Origin: Anthoceros angustus
Lineage: Eukaryota > Streptophyta > Anthocerotopsida > Anthocerotales > Anthocerotaceae
Direction: 5' to 3'
NCBI GenBank assembly: GCA_010909165.1
Contig: MU008162.1
Span: forward strand, 62,001-126,000
DNA length: 64,000 nt
Positions 1 through 9,647 of this stretch are shown in pieces. Numbering within the stretch: position 1 is the stretch's first letter; every line of letters starts with the position of its first letter. Below the pieces are notes generated by a model. The model worked only from the letters and a program-made list of their open reading frames with translations, searched no databases and had not been told where the DNA came from. The position numbers were made by a program, and so were the translations under genes.

Positions 1-872
1 CTCATGCCCTCTCATAATCGGGCATGCATGGGTGTAGCTTTGTAGAATCTTGCAGATTTGTGGCGCTTCCAACCGGATTACAACAATTTTGTTGGACATT
101 TGGCTGCAATTGCAGCATATTGTCGGGTGAAGAGGTGCCATGGGATCTTGTGGCGGTTGGTGAAAGATGCCACGACGGTGCCCTAATTGTTATTTTCTAA
201 GCGGCACCTATTCACAACCCTTGAGTTCTCCTTTCTTTAGAAACCCTAAAAATAACAATGAAACGTTATTAGTTAATGTGGAAGGATGTTAGTTAGTGCC
301 CTTCACATCACTATAGCTTTTGCAACTTCACCTCTAGGCACATGGGATCTTGTGGCGGTTGGTGAAAGATGCCACGACGGTGCCCTAATTGTTATTTTCT
401 AGCTGGCACCTATTCACAACCCTTGAGTTATCCTTTCTTCATAACACTAAAAATAACAATGAAACGTTATTAGTTAATGTGGAAGGATGTTAGTTAGTGC
501 CCCTTCACATCACTATAGCTTTTGCAACTTCACCTGTGGGCACATGGCTGTTTCTAGTTTGGTCACATGCATCGCTATTAGTGGCTTCAGTCTTCCAGTG
601 ATATAGATGGGGATGAGGATACGAAGGCAGAATTTCTAAAATCCCTCTCAACTAACTTTCCAGCCTACATTCCCCCAGTTCCCGTGGTTATTTCTAACAT
701 GACTACCCAAGCTGCCGGATCCTATGGTGGGGCCTTTACGGAAAAAGACATATTTGATGGCAAATCAGCGGTATGAGAGTTGGAGGGCTAGAATGAAGGG
801 TTTTCTAGATGCTACACATGTGGAATTTGTAGATGGTTCTATCCTCCACCGCCCAAGAGCTTTCTGGATGGC
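1..872. repeat. Large direct repeat, copy A
   Basis: This segment recurs at about 1937-2786 in the same orientation, starting with the same ctcatgccctctcataatc word and ending in the shared ctttctggatg. It contains no intact gene; it leads into a copia-type gag N-terminus near 720-870. Copy B lacks many 2-6 base pieces present here, for example cag in ttgcagattt and ctg in ggctgcaatt. The segment is probably the untranslated leader and gag start of a degraded retroelement. Confidence 0.8.
141..546. repeat. Internal tandem repeat, two units of about 203 bp
   Basis: The words gatcttgtggcggttggtg, ccctaattgttattttct, aacaatgaaacgttattagt and atcactatagcttttgcaac occur twice, with an offset of about 203 bp (units near 141-343 and 344-546). 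The same pair is carried over into copy B at about 2071-2470. No coding capacity is visible; it behaves as leader or LTR-internal repeat sequence. Confidence 0.75.
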
Positions 873-1313
873 CAAAGAGTTCAACGTCGTTTTTGTCCGA
901 TCCTTCATCACATTTATGGTTGTTTTGTTTGAAGCAAGTGCAAATGAAGTGGTTGTTTCACAAATCCAATGAGGAGTTTTATTTTAGTACTCCAAGTAGA
1001 GATGGTGTTGCAAGCATCTATGCCTTAGATGCACTCTCCTCAAAAACCATAGAGAAGCCGGTAGCAAATTGTGTGCTCACCATGAAATACAAAAGGAACA
1101 CCATCAATCAATTGCACTTATTTTGTGATATCTTTGTTAGAAGTAGGGAATTAGTTTAACCTACCAGTGATTACTTTTTAATATTTAGGTTAATCGTGAA
1201 CGGTCATTACAACTGCGTTACATGTATTTAAGATAATTTTGTCATCGATTTTAATTAATTTCATCTTGCTTTGTTGTGCAATTTTGCTTAGAGCTTCCGC
1301 TCATAAATTAATA

Positions 1314-1325
1314 TGGTATGAGAGC
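1314..1325 (+). promoter_or_regulatory. Possible retroelement primer-binding site
   Basis: TGGTATGAGAGC differs at one base from TGGTATCAGAGC, the primer-binding site complementary to initiator tRNA-Met in most plant LTR retrotransposons. Its plus orientation agrees with the gag fragment at 2612-3451. No clean LTR edge can be drawn next to it, so this is inference from the motif and the surrounding element. Confidence 0.4.
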
Positions 1326-1936
1326 ACTAGGTGCTCAATGCATGGATGTTGTGGTAGCTTCATGATATTCTACTTGCATTTCAAACCTATAGCATCCTTG
1401 GACCACATGGCGCTAGGGCATTCCTCCGCTGATAATTCAAATGTGACTAGCTACCATTTCTGCGATGAGCGGAGGACGGTGCAGCGTTGATGTGAAATTT
1501 TGGTCCACCAGTGTTGTTGACCATCTTAGAACACAGTGAGCTTGATCAACTCCTACAAAGCGGATGTTCAAGCAACAACTTGAACTAAGGAGCCGTAGGA
1601 GATCGTACCAATGCAAATCACAATCCACGAATTGCTCTTGTTCTTCTCCCGTGAACGTCCTTGCAATCATGGTATAGCAGCCCATGATCGCAAGCTTGAG
1701 AATCAAAGATTGGAATCATCTAGCAATCTCGTCTTTGGACAAGCTGCTCAGCCAGTCGAGGATTTGATGATGAGGGTCTCCAATCGGTAGTAGAAAGAAT
1801 TACCTAGAGCGTCGTGGAAGACTCCAAGAAATTCAAGCTACGATTGATGAATTGACGATTTCCTTTGAGCACTTCACAAGCCTTGGACAACTTGCAGCAA
1901 AATCAGCAAGGGACCCAATCTCAACAATGTCTTGAC

Positions 1937-2786
1937 CTCATGCCCTCTCATAATCAGGCATGCATGGGTGTAGCTTTGTAGAATCTTGATTTGTGGCGCT
2001 TCCAACCGGATTACAACAATTTTGTTGGACATTTGGCAATTGCAGCATATTCTTCTTGGTGTGAAGAGGTGCCATGGGATCTTGTGTTGGTGAAAGATGC
2101 CACAGTGCCCTAATTGTTATTTTCTAAGCGGCACCTATTCACAACCCTTGAGTTCTCCTTTCTTTAGAAACCCTAAAAATAACAATGAAACGTTATTAGT
2201 TAATGTGCAAGGATGTTAGTTAGTGCCCTTCACATCACTATAGCTTTTGCAACTTCACCTCTAGGCACATGGGATCTTGTGGCGGTTGGTGAAAAGATGC
2301 CACGACGGTGCCCTAATTGTTATTTTCTAGGCACCTATTCACAACCCTTGAGTTATCCTTTCTTCATAACACTAAAAATAACAATGAAACGTTATTAGTT
2401 AATGTGGAAGGATGTTAGTTAGTGCCCTTCACATCACTATAGCTTTTGCAACTTCACCTATGGGCACATGGCATTTCTAGTTTGGTCACATGCATCGCTA
2501 TTAGTGGCTTGATCTTCCGATGATATAGATGGGGATGAGGATACAGGCGAATTTCTAAAATCCTCTCAACTAACTTTCCAGCCTACATTCCCCGTTCAGT
2601 TATTTTCTAACATGACTACCCAAGCTGCCGGATCCTATGGTGGGGCTTTACGGAAAAAGACATATTTGATGGCAAATCAGCGGTATGAGAGTTGGAGGGC
2701 TAGAATGAAGGGTTTTCTAGATGCTACACATGTGCAGGAATTTGTAGATGGTTCTATCCTCCACCGCCCAAGAGCTTTCTGGATGA
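1937..2786. repeat. Large direct repeat, copy B
   Basis: Direct repeat of 1-872 with many small losses, mostly at CAG, CTG and CGG words. After about 2787 the sequence diverges from copy A and runs into a longer gag fragment. See copy A. Confidence 0.8.
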
Positions 2787-3451
2787 CATCGCCAAGTTTT
2801 ACAAAGGCAATAAGATTGCATTTGCCATCCTACTCTTTGGTATGGATGAAGCCACGGTGGTGAGGTTGAGTTCCTTCATACAGACAAATGTGGACACGGT
2901 TGAAAGAAACTTATCAAGTTCATAACATCCTCACACTAGTTGCTCGAAAGCGAATACTAGGGGCTGAGAATGAAGGGAGGGACAACATTGCAGCTCACAT
3001 AAGCAAGTTTTGCTATCGAAGGCAAGGTTAGCCATGGTGGCAAGCAAGCTCGAAGACATTGATGTTGTTGCTTAGCTCCTCCGTAGTCTTCCACCTTTCT
3101 ATCGTGATTCGTTTCCAATTAGAACTCTTCCTTCAGCATCCTGTTCATTAAATCGAGAAAAACACCAACTCGACCCTTAATGAGCTCATTGGAACCCTAC
3201 TTCAAGAGGAGCATAGTACTCATTCTAGTGGCATCGGAAGGGTGTGCGAGAAGGTTCTCGTTGCATCAAAGGAAAAGCGTTTGGATAGGGAAGAGAAGGG
3301 AAGAAGAAGAAAAATCAAGAAGAAGAAGAAGAAGAAAAATCAAAAGCCACAAAAGAGTTATGAAGGGTGTTTGAAGCAAACTCGACCTTCCCAAGTCGAA
3401 ATAATGTGGAGTCACGCAAAGCAGCGGTCGACCGCAATTGTCAATGTCTAG
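2612..3451 (+). pseudogene. Degraded Ty1/copia gag fragment
   Basis: Reading frames broken by frameshifts encode pieces typical of a copia Gag. A start around MTTQAAGSYGG is followed by a YESWRARMKGFLDA segment that resembles the Gag N-terminal Y-x2-W-x3-M motif. A LLRSLPPFYR segment near 3075-3105 resembles the conserved Gag LLxSLPxSY motif. A lysine/glutamate-rich tract follows near 3290-3350, encoded by an (AAG)n run. No zinc knuckle, protease or polymerase follows, so the element is truncated. Copia assignment rests on the two Gag motifs and a nearby primer-binding-site-like sequence. Frames shift at least twice, so no full-length product is expected. Confidence 0.6.
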
Positions 3452-3899
3452 CGAATGAAGCGCGTGATAGTCAAGCTTAATATTACCGTGACCATAAATT
3501 ATAGATAGAACAAAGGGTCTCGCGTTAGAACTCACAAGATAGGAAGGTACAAAAAGGGACCGTCACGCTTACGGCCAATCTTGTAAAAACCTTAAAGATC
3601 TCATATTATTTCATATATAAAACTACCAATTTATTTTACTATCCATTGATTTTATTTTTCCAAAATGAACCCACATGATCCAGATTTTTCCTTTTTAGTG
3701 AGACTTGGGTGACCATAAATATAGAGAATGCATACTATATATGTGTGTTGAGAATATAAATAAAGGACATACTATATATGTGTGCTATACTAGGCTATAT
3801 TTATGAATGCAAGTCGATATACATTGACGTTTTAAGCTTGCAAGCGCACAAGTTCCTTTTGATGTCTTAAGACCATGTGCCAAAGCCATAGCAGTTGTA
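3452..3899. other. AT-rich stretch without a recognised gene
   Basis: AT-rich sequence with a short direct repeat of ggacatactatatatgtgtg (near 3735-3785). No gene, RNA or element end is evident. Confidence 0.6.
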
Positions 3900-4220
3900 T
3901 TAAGCAAACCTTGCATCACTCCACGCTTGTCCATTGGTGGCTTCTTCACGAGTTTCAGGCCATGGTTCTCCATGGGTAGCTTTTTCATTAGTTGCATCCC
4001 ATGGTTGTTCATCATTCCATGGTTGGTCATCCGTGGTTTCTTTATAAGTTGCACTCCATGGTTGTTCATCACTCCATGGTTGGTCATCCGTGGTTTCTTC
4101 ATAAGATGCACTCCATGGTTGTTCATATGTGGCTTCTTCATAAGTCTCACTCCACTCCGCTGCGTCGGATTGGTTATCAATTTCACTCACCAATACATCT
4201 TCCCTATGGTTGCCTTCCAT
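3900..4220 (-). CDS. Orphan EQPW-repeat protein, minus-strand copy
   Basis: Open frame of 106 residues, not recognised as a known family. After about 20 residues it becomes a tandem array of 11-13 residue units such as TYEEATYEQPWS and TKETTDDQPW-type variants, acidic and rich in Trp and Pro. It aligns along its length with residues about 90-180 of the plus-strand frame at 4275-4844, sharing the lead-in QSD..EWSETYEEAT. The two frames are head to head, 54 bp apart. Start chosen at the first Met (MEGNHRED). It could be a real lineage-specific gene, part of a retroelement's extra coding region, or one arm of an inverted repeat whose open frame is incidental. No signal peptide or membrane segment is visible. 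Confidence 0.35.
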   Translation of the reverse strand: MEGNHREDVLVSEIDNQSDAAEWSETYEEATYEQPWSASYEETTDDQPWSDEQPWSATYKETTDDQPWNDEQPWDATNEKATHGEPWPETREEATNGQAWSDARFA

Positions 4221-4790
4221 CTTGAATCAAGGTAGACCGTAAACACTAAATAAGATTATGAAAAGAAGGTAAGCATGCGCAGCCTCCTCAAGGTGCTGCT
4301 CTTTGCTTCTCTTGGATACTACAAGAGAGGGAACTTGACGATCTATGCCTTTGTCGCGCCGTGTGCCTCTGAAGACAATGACGCATGGGAAGAAGCTTAT
4401 GTGCAAGGTGATGAAGACAACTTCGCACATGTAACTTATGAAGGTCGATGGCCATCGCATTCCACGTATACGTCTATGCAATCTTATTATGGAAATTTGC
4501 ATGATGCAAAGGTTGAGGCACTAAGGATGGACAAGTGGCTTCAATCTGACAAAGTGGAGTGGAGTGAGACTTATGAAGAAGCCACACACGAACAAGAGTG
4601 GGACACAACTTGTGAAGAAGCCACCCATGAACAACCATGGCGTGAGGCTTGTGAAGAAACCATGAATGAGCAACCATGGAGTGATGAACAACCATGGAGT
4701 GCAACTTATGAAGAAGCTACCCATGGAGAATCATGGCTTGAAACTCGTGAAGAAGCGACCAATGAACAACCGTGGAGTGACGCGCAAGCC
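3900..4790. repeat. Inverted repeat, arms about 270 bp, loop about 380 bp
   Basis: The arm at about 3900-4171 is the inverted copy of about 4548-4790; both encode the EQPW repeats in opposite directions. A transcript across the region could fold into a long imperfect hairpin. The arms differ by substitutions and in repeat-unit number. Confidence 0.6.
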
Positions 4791-4844
4791 TACGAAGACA
4801 ACCATAAATATGATGAAGGATCGGACAACAAAAAATCACGTTGA
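4275..4844 (+). CDS. Orphan EQPW-repeat protein, plus-strand copy
   Basis: Open frame of 189 residues, not recognised. It starts with MRSLLKVLLFASLGYY, a short hydrophobic segment that might be a weak signal peptide. An acidic region follows (about 35-90), then about seven degenerate repeats with cores EEATHEQPW, EETMNEQPW, SDEQPWSATY and EEATHGESW, and a charged tail ending NKKSR. Conservation of the repeat phase between this frame and its inverted partner suggests the reading frame has been under selection or the duplication is recent. It lies between a copia gag remnant and the LHCII gene, so it may belong to the retroelement or be a small host gene. Confidence 0.4.
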   Translation: MRSLLKVLLFASLGYYKRGNLTIYAFVAPCASEDNDAWEEAYVQGDEDNFAHVTYEGRWPSHSTYTSMQSYYGNLHDAKVEALRMDKWLQSDKVEWSETYEEATHEQEWDTTCEEATHEQPWREACEETMNEQPWSDEQPWSATYEEATHGESWLETREEATNEQPWSDAQAYEDNHKYDEGSDNKKSR

Positions 4845-5370
4845 ACTCTTTGAAAATCCAAGCAAACGAAATGCAACTGGATAAGGTGTCTCTGTCGCAT
4901 TGTCTTCCTCCGGATGTCAGGAAGATGTTTACTTCAAACCAAGGATAACTAGAATTGTAGTGTAGGATAACTCCGGTTGTACTATCAAAGAGATTATCCA
5001 TCATGTTCGGTTGTCCGATACTTCAATCATATTTACAGTTGTTTTATTAGGAGCAAGTAGATGAGATTGAGGTTAGAGCAAATTCAATCATAGGTGTTTC
5101 AAGCAAAAATCTTTTGATCAAATGTTATTCGAAATGGCGCAAGGTGTATCGTATGTAAATGGTTCGAGAGGAAAATCTACGGTCACGGTGCGATGAAAAC
5201 GAAACGGCGGATTGTATCCAGCGTTTATGTACGACCATCCCAAGAAACTTTCGGTCGGAACCCGGCCGCGTTCAGTACCTCAAGTGTCTTATGCGATTGT
5301 TGGTCTGACGCTGTGAACTCGCGGGACAGGAGTGAACCATGGAAGGAATGATTCATTATGCCGCAACCTG
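4845..5370. other. Intergenic region upstream of LHCII gene
   Basis: No gene is recognised. The left part is AT-rich and continues the sequence around the repeat frames; from about 5200 it becomes more balanced and leads into the LHCII promoter. Confidence 0.5.
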
Positions 5371-5440
5371 ATTGGCCCCACAGGATTACCGTCAGTGCAT
5401 GAACCTGGCCGCTGCGGGATTGTGGAAGGCAACGTATATA
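5371..5440 (+). promoter_or_regulatory. Probable LHCII core promoter (CCAAT and TATA boxes)
   Basis: ATTGG (reverse CCAAT) at 5371-5375 and a TATATA box at 5435-5440, about 106 bp before the LHCII start codon. The spacing is normal for a strongly expressed light-harvesting gene with a leader of about 70-80 nt. No mapped transcription start is available. Confidence 0.45.
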
Positions 5441-5545
5441 CAGACGTCCAAGTGTGCCTTCCTGCAGCAGCTGACTTGTCTCTCCTTACTCACTCCAAGC
5501 TACAGCTCCACTCCAGCAGTGCAACCAGCAGCAGCGGCAGCAGCC

Positions 5546-6965
5546 ATGACGGCCGTTTCAGCCTCCATCAGCAGCTCCACCTTCGCGGGTCAGTCCGTGC
5601 TCAAGGGCGTCAGCGAGCTTTCCAGGAAGGTTAATGGCGGCAATACCGTGGAGTCAAGGATCACCATGAGGAGGACAGCCAGCTCCAAGCCTGACAGCAT
5701 CTGGTAGCCGTGCTTTCGTGCTCCTCTATTTGCTGCAGTTGTGCATTGCAGTGCAGTTATCCTCCTCATTTATTCTAAGAGCTCCTTGACTCCGCGCAAT
5801 GGATTCTCTACTTTGCTGACATTCGTTCTACATTTCTAAGTGCTTGTGTGCCTCCTTGCTATGGATTCCCTCTTTCCTTACACTCTTTCTTGCTAAATGC
5901 CTTTTGCCCGGATGCACTCTGCAATGAATTCTCCTTGTCTGTGTCCGAGACTTTATTCAAGTGCTCGTCTCCTCAATGCACGGCATTTCGTGCCTCTCAG
6001 CGGGAACCTTGGATAGAAGTTTTCTTGGATTCAAGCATCGAGTTATGTTTATTCTTGGATGCATTGATCTTGATTTTATAGCTAACTTGTTCCTGCATGC
6101 TCTCTGCAATGACCTCTTATCTTCTCTCCTTGTCTGCGTCAAACTCTATTCAAGACTAGTGCTCTTCTCCCCATTTGTGCATTTGTCATCCCTCTCATCT
6201 GGAACTTTGGATAGAAGTTTTCTTGGATGCTAGCGTCGAGCTTATGTTTGTTCTGAGATGCTTGGTTTGATGCAGTGTGATCTAAATCAAGAAACACGGA
6301 TTGTGCTGCGTAGGTACGGTCCAGACAGGCCCAAGTACCTGGGCCCGTTCTCCGGCGAGCCCCCGAGCTATCTGAAGGGAGAGTTCCCCGGCGACTACGG
6401 CTGGGACACCGCCGGTCTGTCGGCAGACCCCGAGACCTTCGCCAGGAACAGGGAGCTGGAGGTGATCCACTCCCGCTGGGCACTCTTGGGAACACTGGGA
6501 ATCGTGACTCCTGAGATTCTGGCACTCAACGGGGTGCCGATCCAGGAGCCAGTGTGGTTCAAGGCTGGCGCTGTCATCTTCTCCGAGGAGGGGCTAAACT
6601 ACCTGGGCAACCCGGCTTTGATTCACGCACAGAGCATTCTGGCGGTGCTGGCTGCCCAGGTGATCCTCATCGGCGCAGTGGAGGGTTACCGCATTGCAGG
6701 TGGTCCCTTGGGCGAGGTGACAGACCCTCTGTACCCCGGAGGTGCATTCGATCCTCTGGGCCTGGCCGACGACCCCGATGTCTTCGCCGATCTGAAGGTG
6801 AAGGAGATCAAGAACGGCAGGCTGGCGCAGTTTTCTGCTTTCGGATTCTTTGTCCAGGCCATTGTGACTGGCAAGGGCCCCATCGAGAACCTGCTCGACC
6901 ATCTTGCTGACCCCGCCAACAACAATGCCTGGGCCTACGCTACCAAGTTCGTGCCCGGGAACTAG
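5546..6965 (+). CDS. LHCII chlorophyll a/b-binding protein (Lhcb1/2/3-like)
   Basis: Exons 5546-5703 and 6314-6965 join in phase across TG|G (a Trp codon) to give 269 residues, the normal LHCII precursor size. The intron starts GT and ends AG (610 bp). A Ser/Thr-rich transit peptide of about 35 residues precedes [19 protein letters not shown], which carries an N-terminal Thr for state-transition phosphorylation and the WYGPDR trimerisation motif. Chlorophyll ligands are visible in helix B (ELEVIHSRW), helix C (Q and E in [13 protein letters not shown]) and helix A (EIKNGRLA), followed by FGFFVQ and DHL. The mature protein binds chlorophyll a/b and xanthophylls in thylakoids and feeds photosystem II. 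It is a divergent member: helix A reads [10 protein letters not shown] where most LHCII have GRLAMFSMFG, and helix B reads RWALLG rather than RWAMLG. It mixes Lhcb1/2 and Lhcb3 features, so the subtype is left open. Confidence 0.93.
5912..6262. repeat. Direct repeat inside the LHCII intron
   Basis: Two diverged copies, about 5912-6066 and 6094-6262, share ctctgcaatga, ctccttgtctg and tggatagaagttttcttgga. The duplication accounts for much of the 610-bp intron, long compared with the other introns in the window. Confidence 0.65.
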
Positions 6966-7680
6966 ATAATTCCGTCCACATCCTGTAGGAAGGCTGCTGG
7001 AATGTGCTCAACTGGAAGCAAATCAAGCAGCTCGTGAACCAGGCCAGACAAGGCCTGAGCTTGTAACATGGACTGAGCTTGTAGTTTAACTCAGTCCCTT
7101 CTGTACAGTATGTCTCGACAGTTGAGTAATGTACACAGCCTGTTTGTGATTTGGATGATCAAGCTCACACTTCAAAAGTTGTGTTTTCCGTCGACACAAC
7201 TTTTGAAGCAATGGCTCTCTCATTTTGTCCATCTATTTCTCTGTCCTCAGCTTTGCGTTTCCGTATATACATGCCTCTGGGCGCTTGGAGCCAAGCACAC
7301 AAAGTCGATCTTCTCTTTCCGTGCTTTAATCGCTATGAGAGCATCAACAGCTACACGCCAGGCAAAATTTAGCTCTCTTCTCGACGTTTCCCCGCAAGCC
7401 TTTACCATTTCCCCCTTCTTTTTCTTTTCCCGCTGATGCACCACGAGATACAGAGCTGATGCTTCCCTCACAGAGCTGATGCTTCCCTCATGATTAGCTT
7501 TTTCTTCCTTGTTCTCTCGCCATAATGGGGACCCCATACAATTCCTGCAACAGACGTGACGCCGGACTTGTGACATGGTATGTGGACAGCTTGCAACTCA
7601 AAACTCTCTTACTCACATTCCTGTAATTCCTTGTGATGCTGCCATTCCTCAAGTGGACAGTACTTTTGACTAAGATCTTC
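6966..7680. other. LHCII 3' region and intergenic sequence
   Basis: The first 150 bases are probably 3' untranslated sequence. The rest has only short overlapping frames with no recognisable product and a small tandem copy of cacagagctgatgcttccct near 7460-7490. Confidence 0.5.
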
Positions 7681-7943
7681 ATGCTCCGGATGTTTTGAAG
7701 TGGGAGGATCTACTTATGGAGTACTCTCAGAAGGCATTTGCTGTTCTCCACAAAACAGAATTAAGCATTGAGCAAAGAATCCAACAATTTGAAGAGCTCT
7801 ACGCATACCTGCAACGTTCGGAAGCCCTTGCAAGGAGATGAAAAGGAACAGGCCAATCGCAGAAGCAGCATACAAAAGTGTAACGACGGAGCTCTGGCGT
7901 GACGAATTCAAGAAATCAAACCTTCTAAACAATCCATTCCGTG
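7681..7943 (+). pseudogene. Protein-like fragment on the plus strand, possibly an inverted RDR C-terminus
   Basis: The plus strand reads PDVLKWEDLLMEYSQKAFAV..., continuing through SIEQRIQQFEELYAYLQ, and after a frameshift reads EAAYKSVTTELWRDEFKKS. Both are amphipathic and look coding. The W-x-x-L-L-x-x-Y-x-x-x pattern resembles the C-terminal helical region of RDR3/4/5 proteins, which should follow the minus-strand RDR exon ending near 7920. It lies on the opposite strand, so a local inversion is one explanation and an unrelated gene fragment another. Confidence 0.3.
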
Positions 7944-9384
7944 TCTGACGAGGTCAAATATTTGCCCCACTGGAGACCGGGATATGTGCGGCATCTGACG
8001 CCTGCACCTTGATTCAGTCCCGGCATCCATGAAGTGCGGCCTTGTATCCGCACGCAAGTCCGCAGGCACTCCGTTAACGTAGTGTTGAAGGGAAAAATCC
8101 AGCAAGCATCAATCTCAAATGGCATGAACCGACATTGCAGCATAGCTGACTGCCAGGCCCACACATACGTTTAATCCACTCTTGTCTGCATCAACAGCTT
8201 TGTAGCTTAGATCGGCAAGCTTCAGAATTTTCTTCCAGTTGTCGTCGGATGCGTTCGTCGTGGTCTTTAGTCACTTCCAGACAAATAGATCTGTCTGCTA
8301 GCATCTTTGGTGGCAAGCCACTCATTGGATGCCATACCAAGAGTGCAACTGACAGCGACATCACTCGTCAGATATCGCAAGCGTTGCTGAACAGAAAACA
8401 AATGCATTGAGGACCTACTTCGGATTGAAGGCGGCTTTCAGAGCTATTTCGAAAGCTGAAATTCGAACTCCTCAGGATTATCAGGAGCCAGCTTCGGTTT
8501 CTCGTTTTCTGGAGTTGTGATAATTGGAACCTCCCAGGAATAGCTAGGCAAAAACGAATCCACAATCTGCGACAAACCGAATTTGTTGAAATTGAAGGCC
8601 AAGCGCCTTCGCTTTCTCCAGAGACTGAATCTGATGCTTCACTCACTCTCTCACTCAACACTCACCTCTGGATTTTGAATGACGAGGAAGTTGTCCCCGT
8701 CCATATCACCTCCTGCCATTTCATCCACAACAGAGCGTGGGCCCTTGGTTGAGAAGAAAATCCCATACCGACCTTTTCCGATGATGCCCAGCAAGCCTTC
8801 AGGATACACAGCTTGAAAGACATGTGGATCCCCGTTATGAAGGCCTGGGTACCTGTAGACTATCACCCTTTCCAAACAGATGGGGTTCTCCCTGTAGGAG
8901 CAGCGTCAGCATGTTCTAAGCTGAGTGCAATTAACAGAGATGACATGATAACTCACAGCACAATTGCCACTTGGTCTCGCTCAAGCAGTCCCGTGGGATC
9001 TGGGCATCCCTTCAGCATATAGCTGCCTGGAAGTGGGACTTTGCACTTGAGGTAGGACTTCAGCTGTCCTCTCACCAGTTCACGAAGTACTTTCTGTATG
9101 AACGGAGTTTTCACATCCATATCGCAAGATACCATCTTCCATGCATCCATCACATCGGGCCTGGTATCAAGGTTCTCCTGCAGGACTGCCAAGGAATTAC
9201 ACGAGGTCAGAATTCTTCAGGGTCTATGAAGAGTATTCTTTAAAGTAGTAGTCCTTACTCTGCCAAGCAGCCTGCCTAACCTGGGTACACGCAGTGGCTT
9301 TCTTCAACGCGTCTTTGGCCACACTTGTCATGGTCTCGGTGGGGACGCTCCCTTCAGAGAGCAGCAGTACAAGTGTCTGAGACG

Positions 9385-9389
9385 GCCTC
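9385..9389. repeat. Target-site duplication, left copy (GCCTC)
   Basis: GCCTC immediately before the LTR at 9390; the same five bases follow the far LTR at 16811-16815. Keeping one copy and removing the element restores the RDR reading frame (CAT-RKPRPSQ). Confidence 0.75.
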
Positions 9390-9604
9390 TGTTGCGGTCA
9401 CATGGACCGGGCACAGGATGTGTGAGACATATTGGATTGATTAGCAATGAGGAGCAGTGTACATGATGTACGTTCGGGGCTGTGCCCAAACGCTGCCTTT
9501 TTTGTAACCGTTCGGTGATGCCTGTTCAGCTATAACGCTTGAGAATCTGAAAATCTGTTAAAGAACTGAAACGTGCCCTAAGGGCAGATGCTACTACTTT
9601 AACA
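9390..9604 (-). repeat. 3' LTR of the copia element
   Basis: Begins TGTTGCGGTCACATGG and ends TTTAACA on the plus strand, so in element orientation it runs TG...CA. It matches 16605-16810 except for small indels. 215 bp. Confidence 0.9.
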
Positions 9605-9613
9605 CTCCCACTT
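9605..9613 (-). promoter_or_regulatory. Polypurine tract of the copia element
   Basis: AAGTGGGAG on the minus strand directly precedes the 3' LTR, the usual plus-strand primer position in copia elements. Confidence 0.8.
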
Positions 9614-9647
9614 AGCATCTAGTCCTTAGGCTATATATAAAACTATG

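Noticed and set aside
3180-3535. Lys-rich frame and its complementary Leu-rich frame as separate genes
   Set aside because: Both come from an (AAG)n run within the gag remnant.
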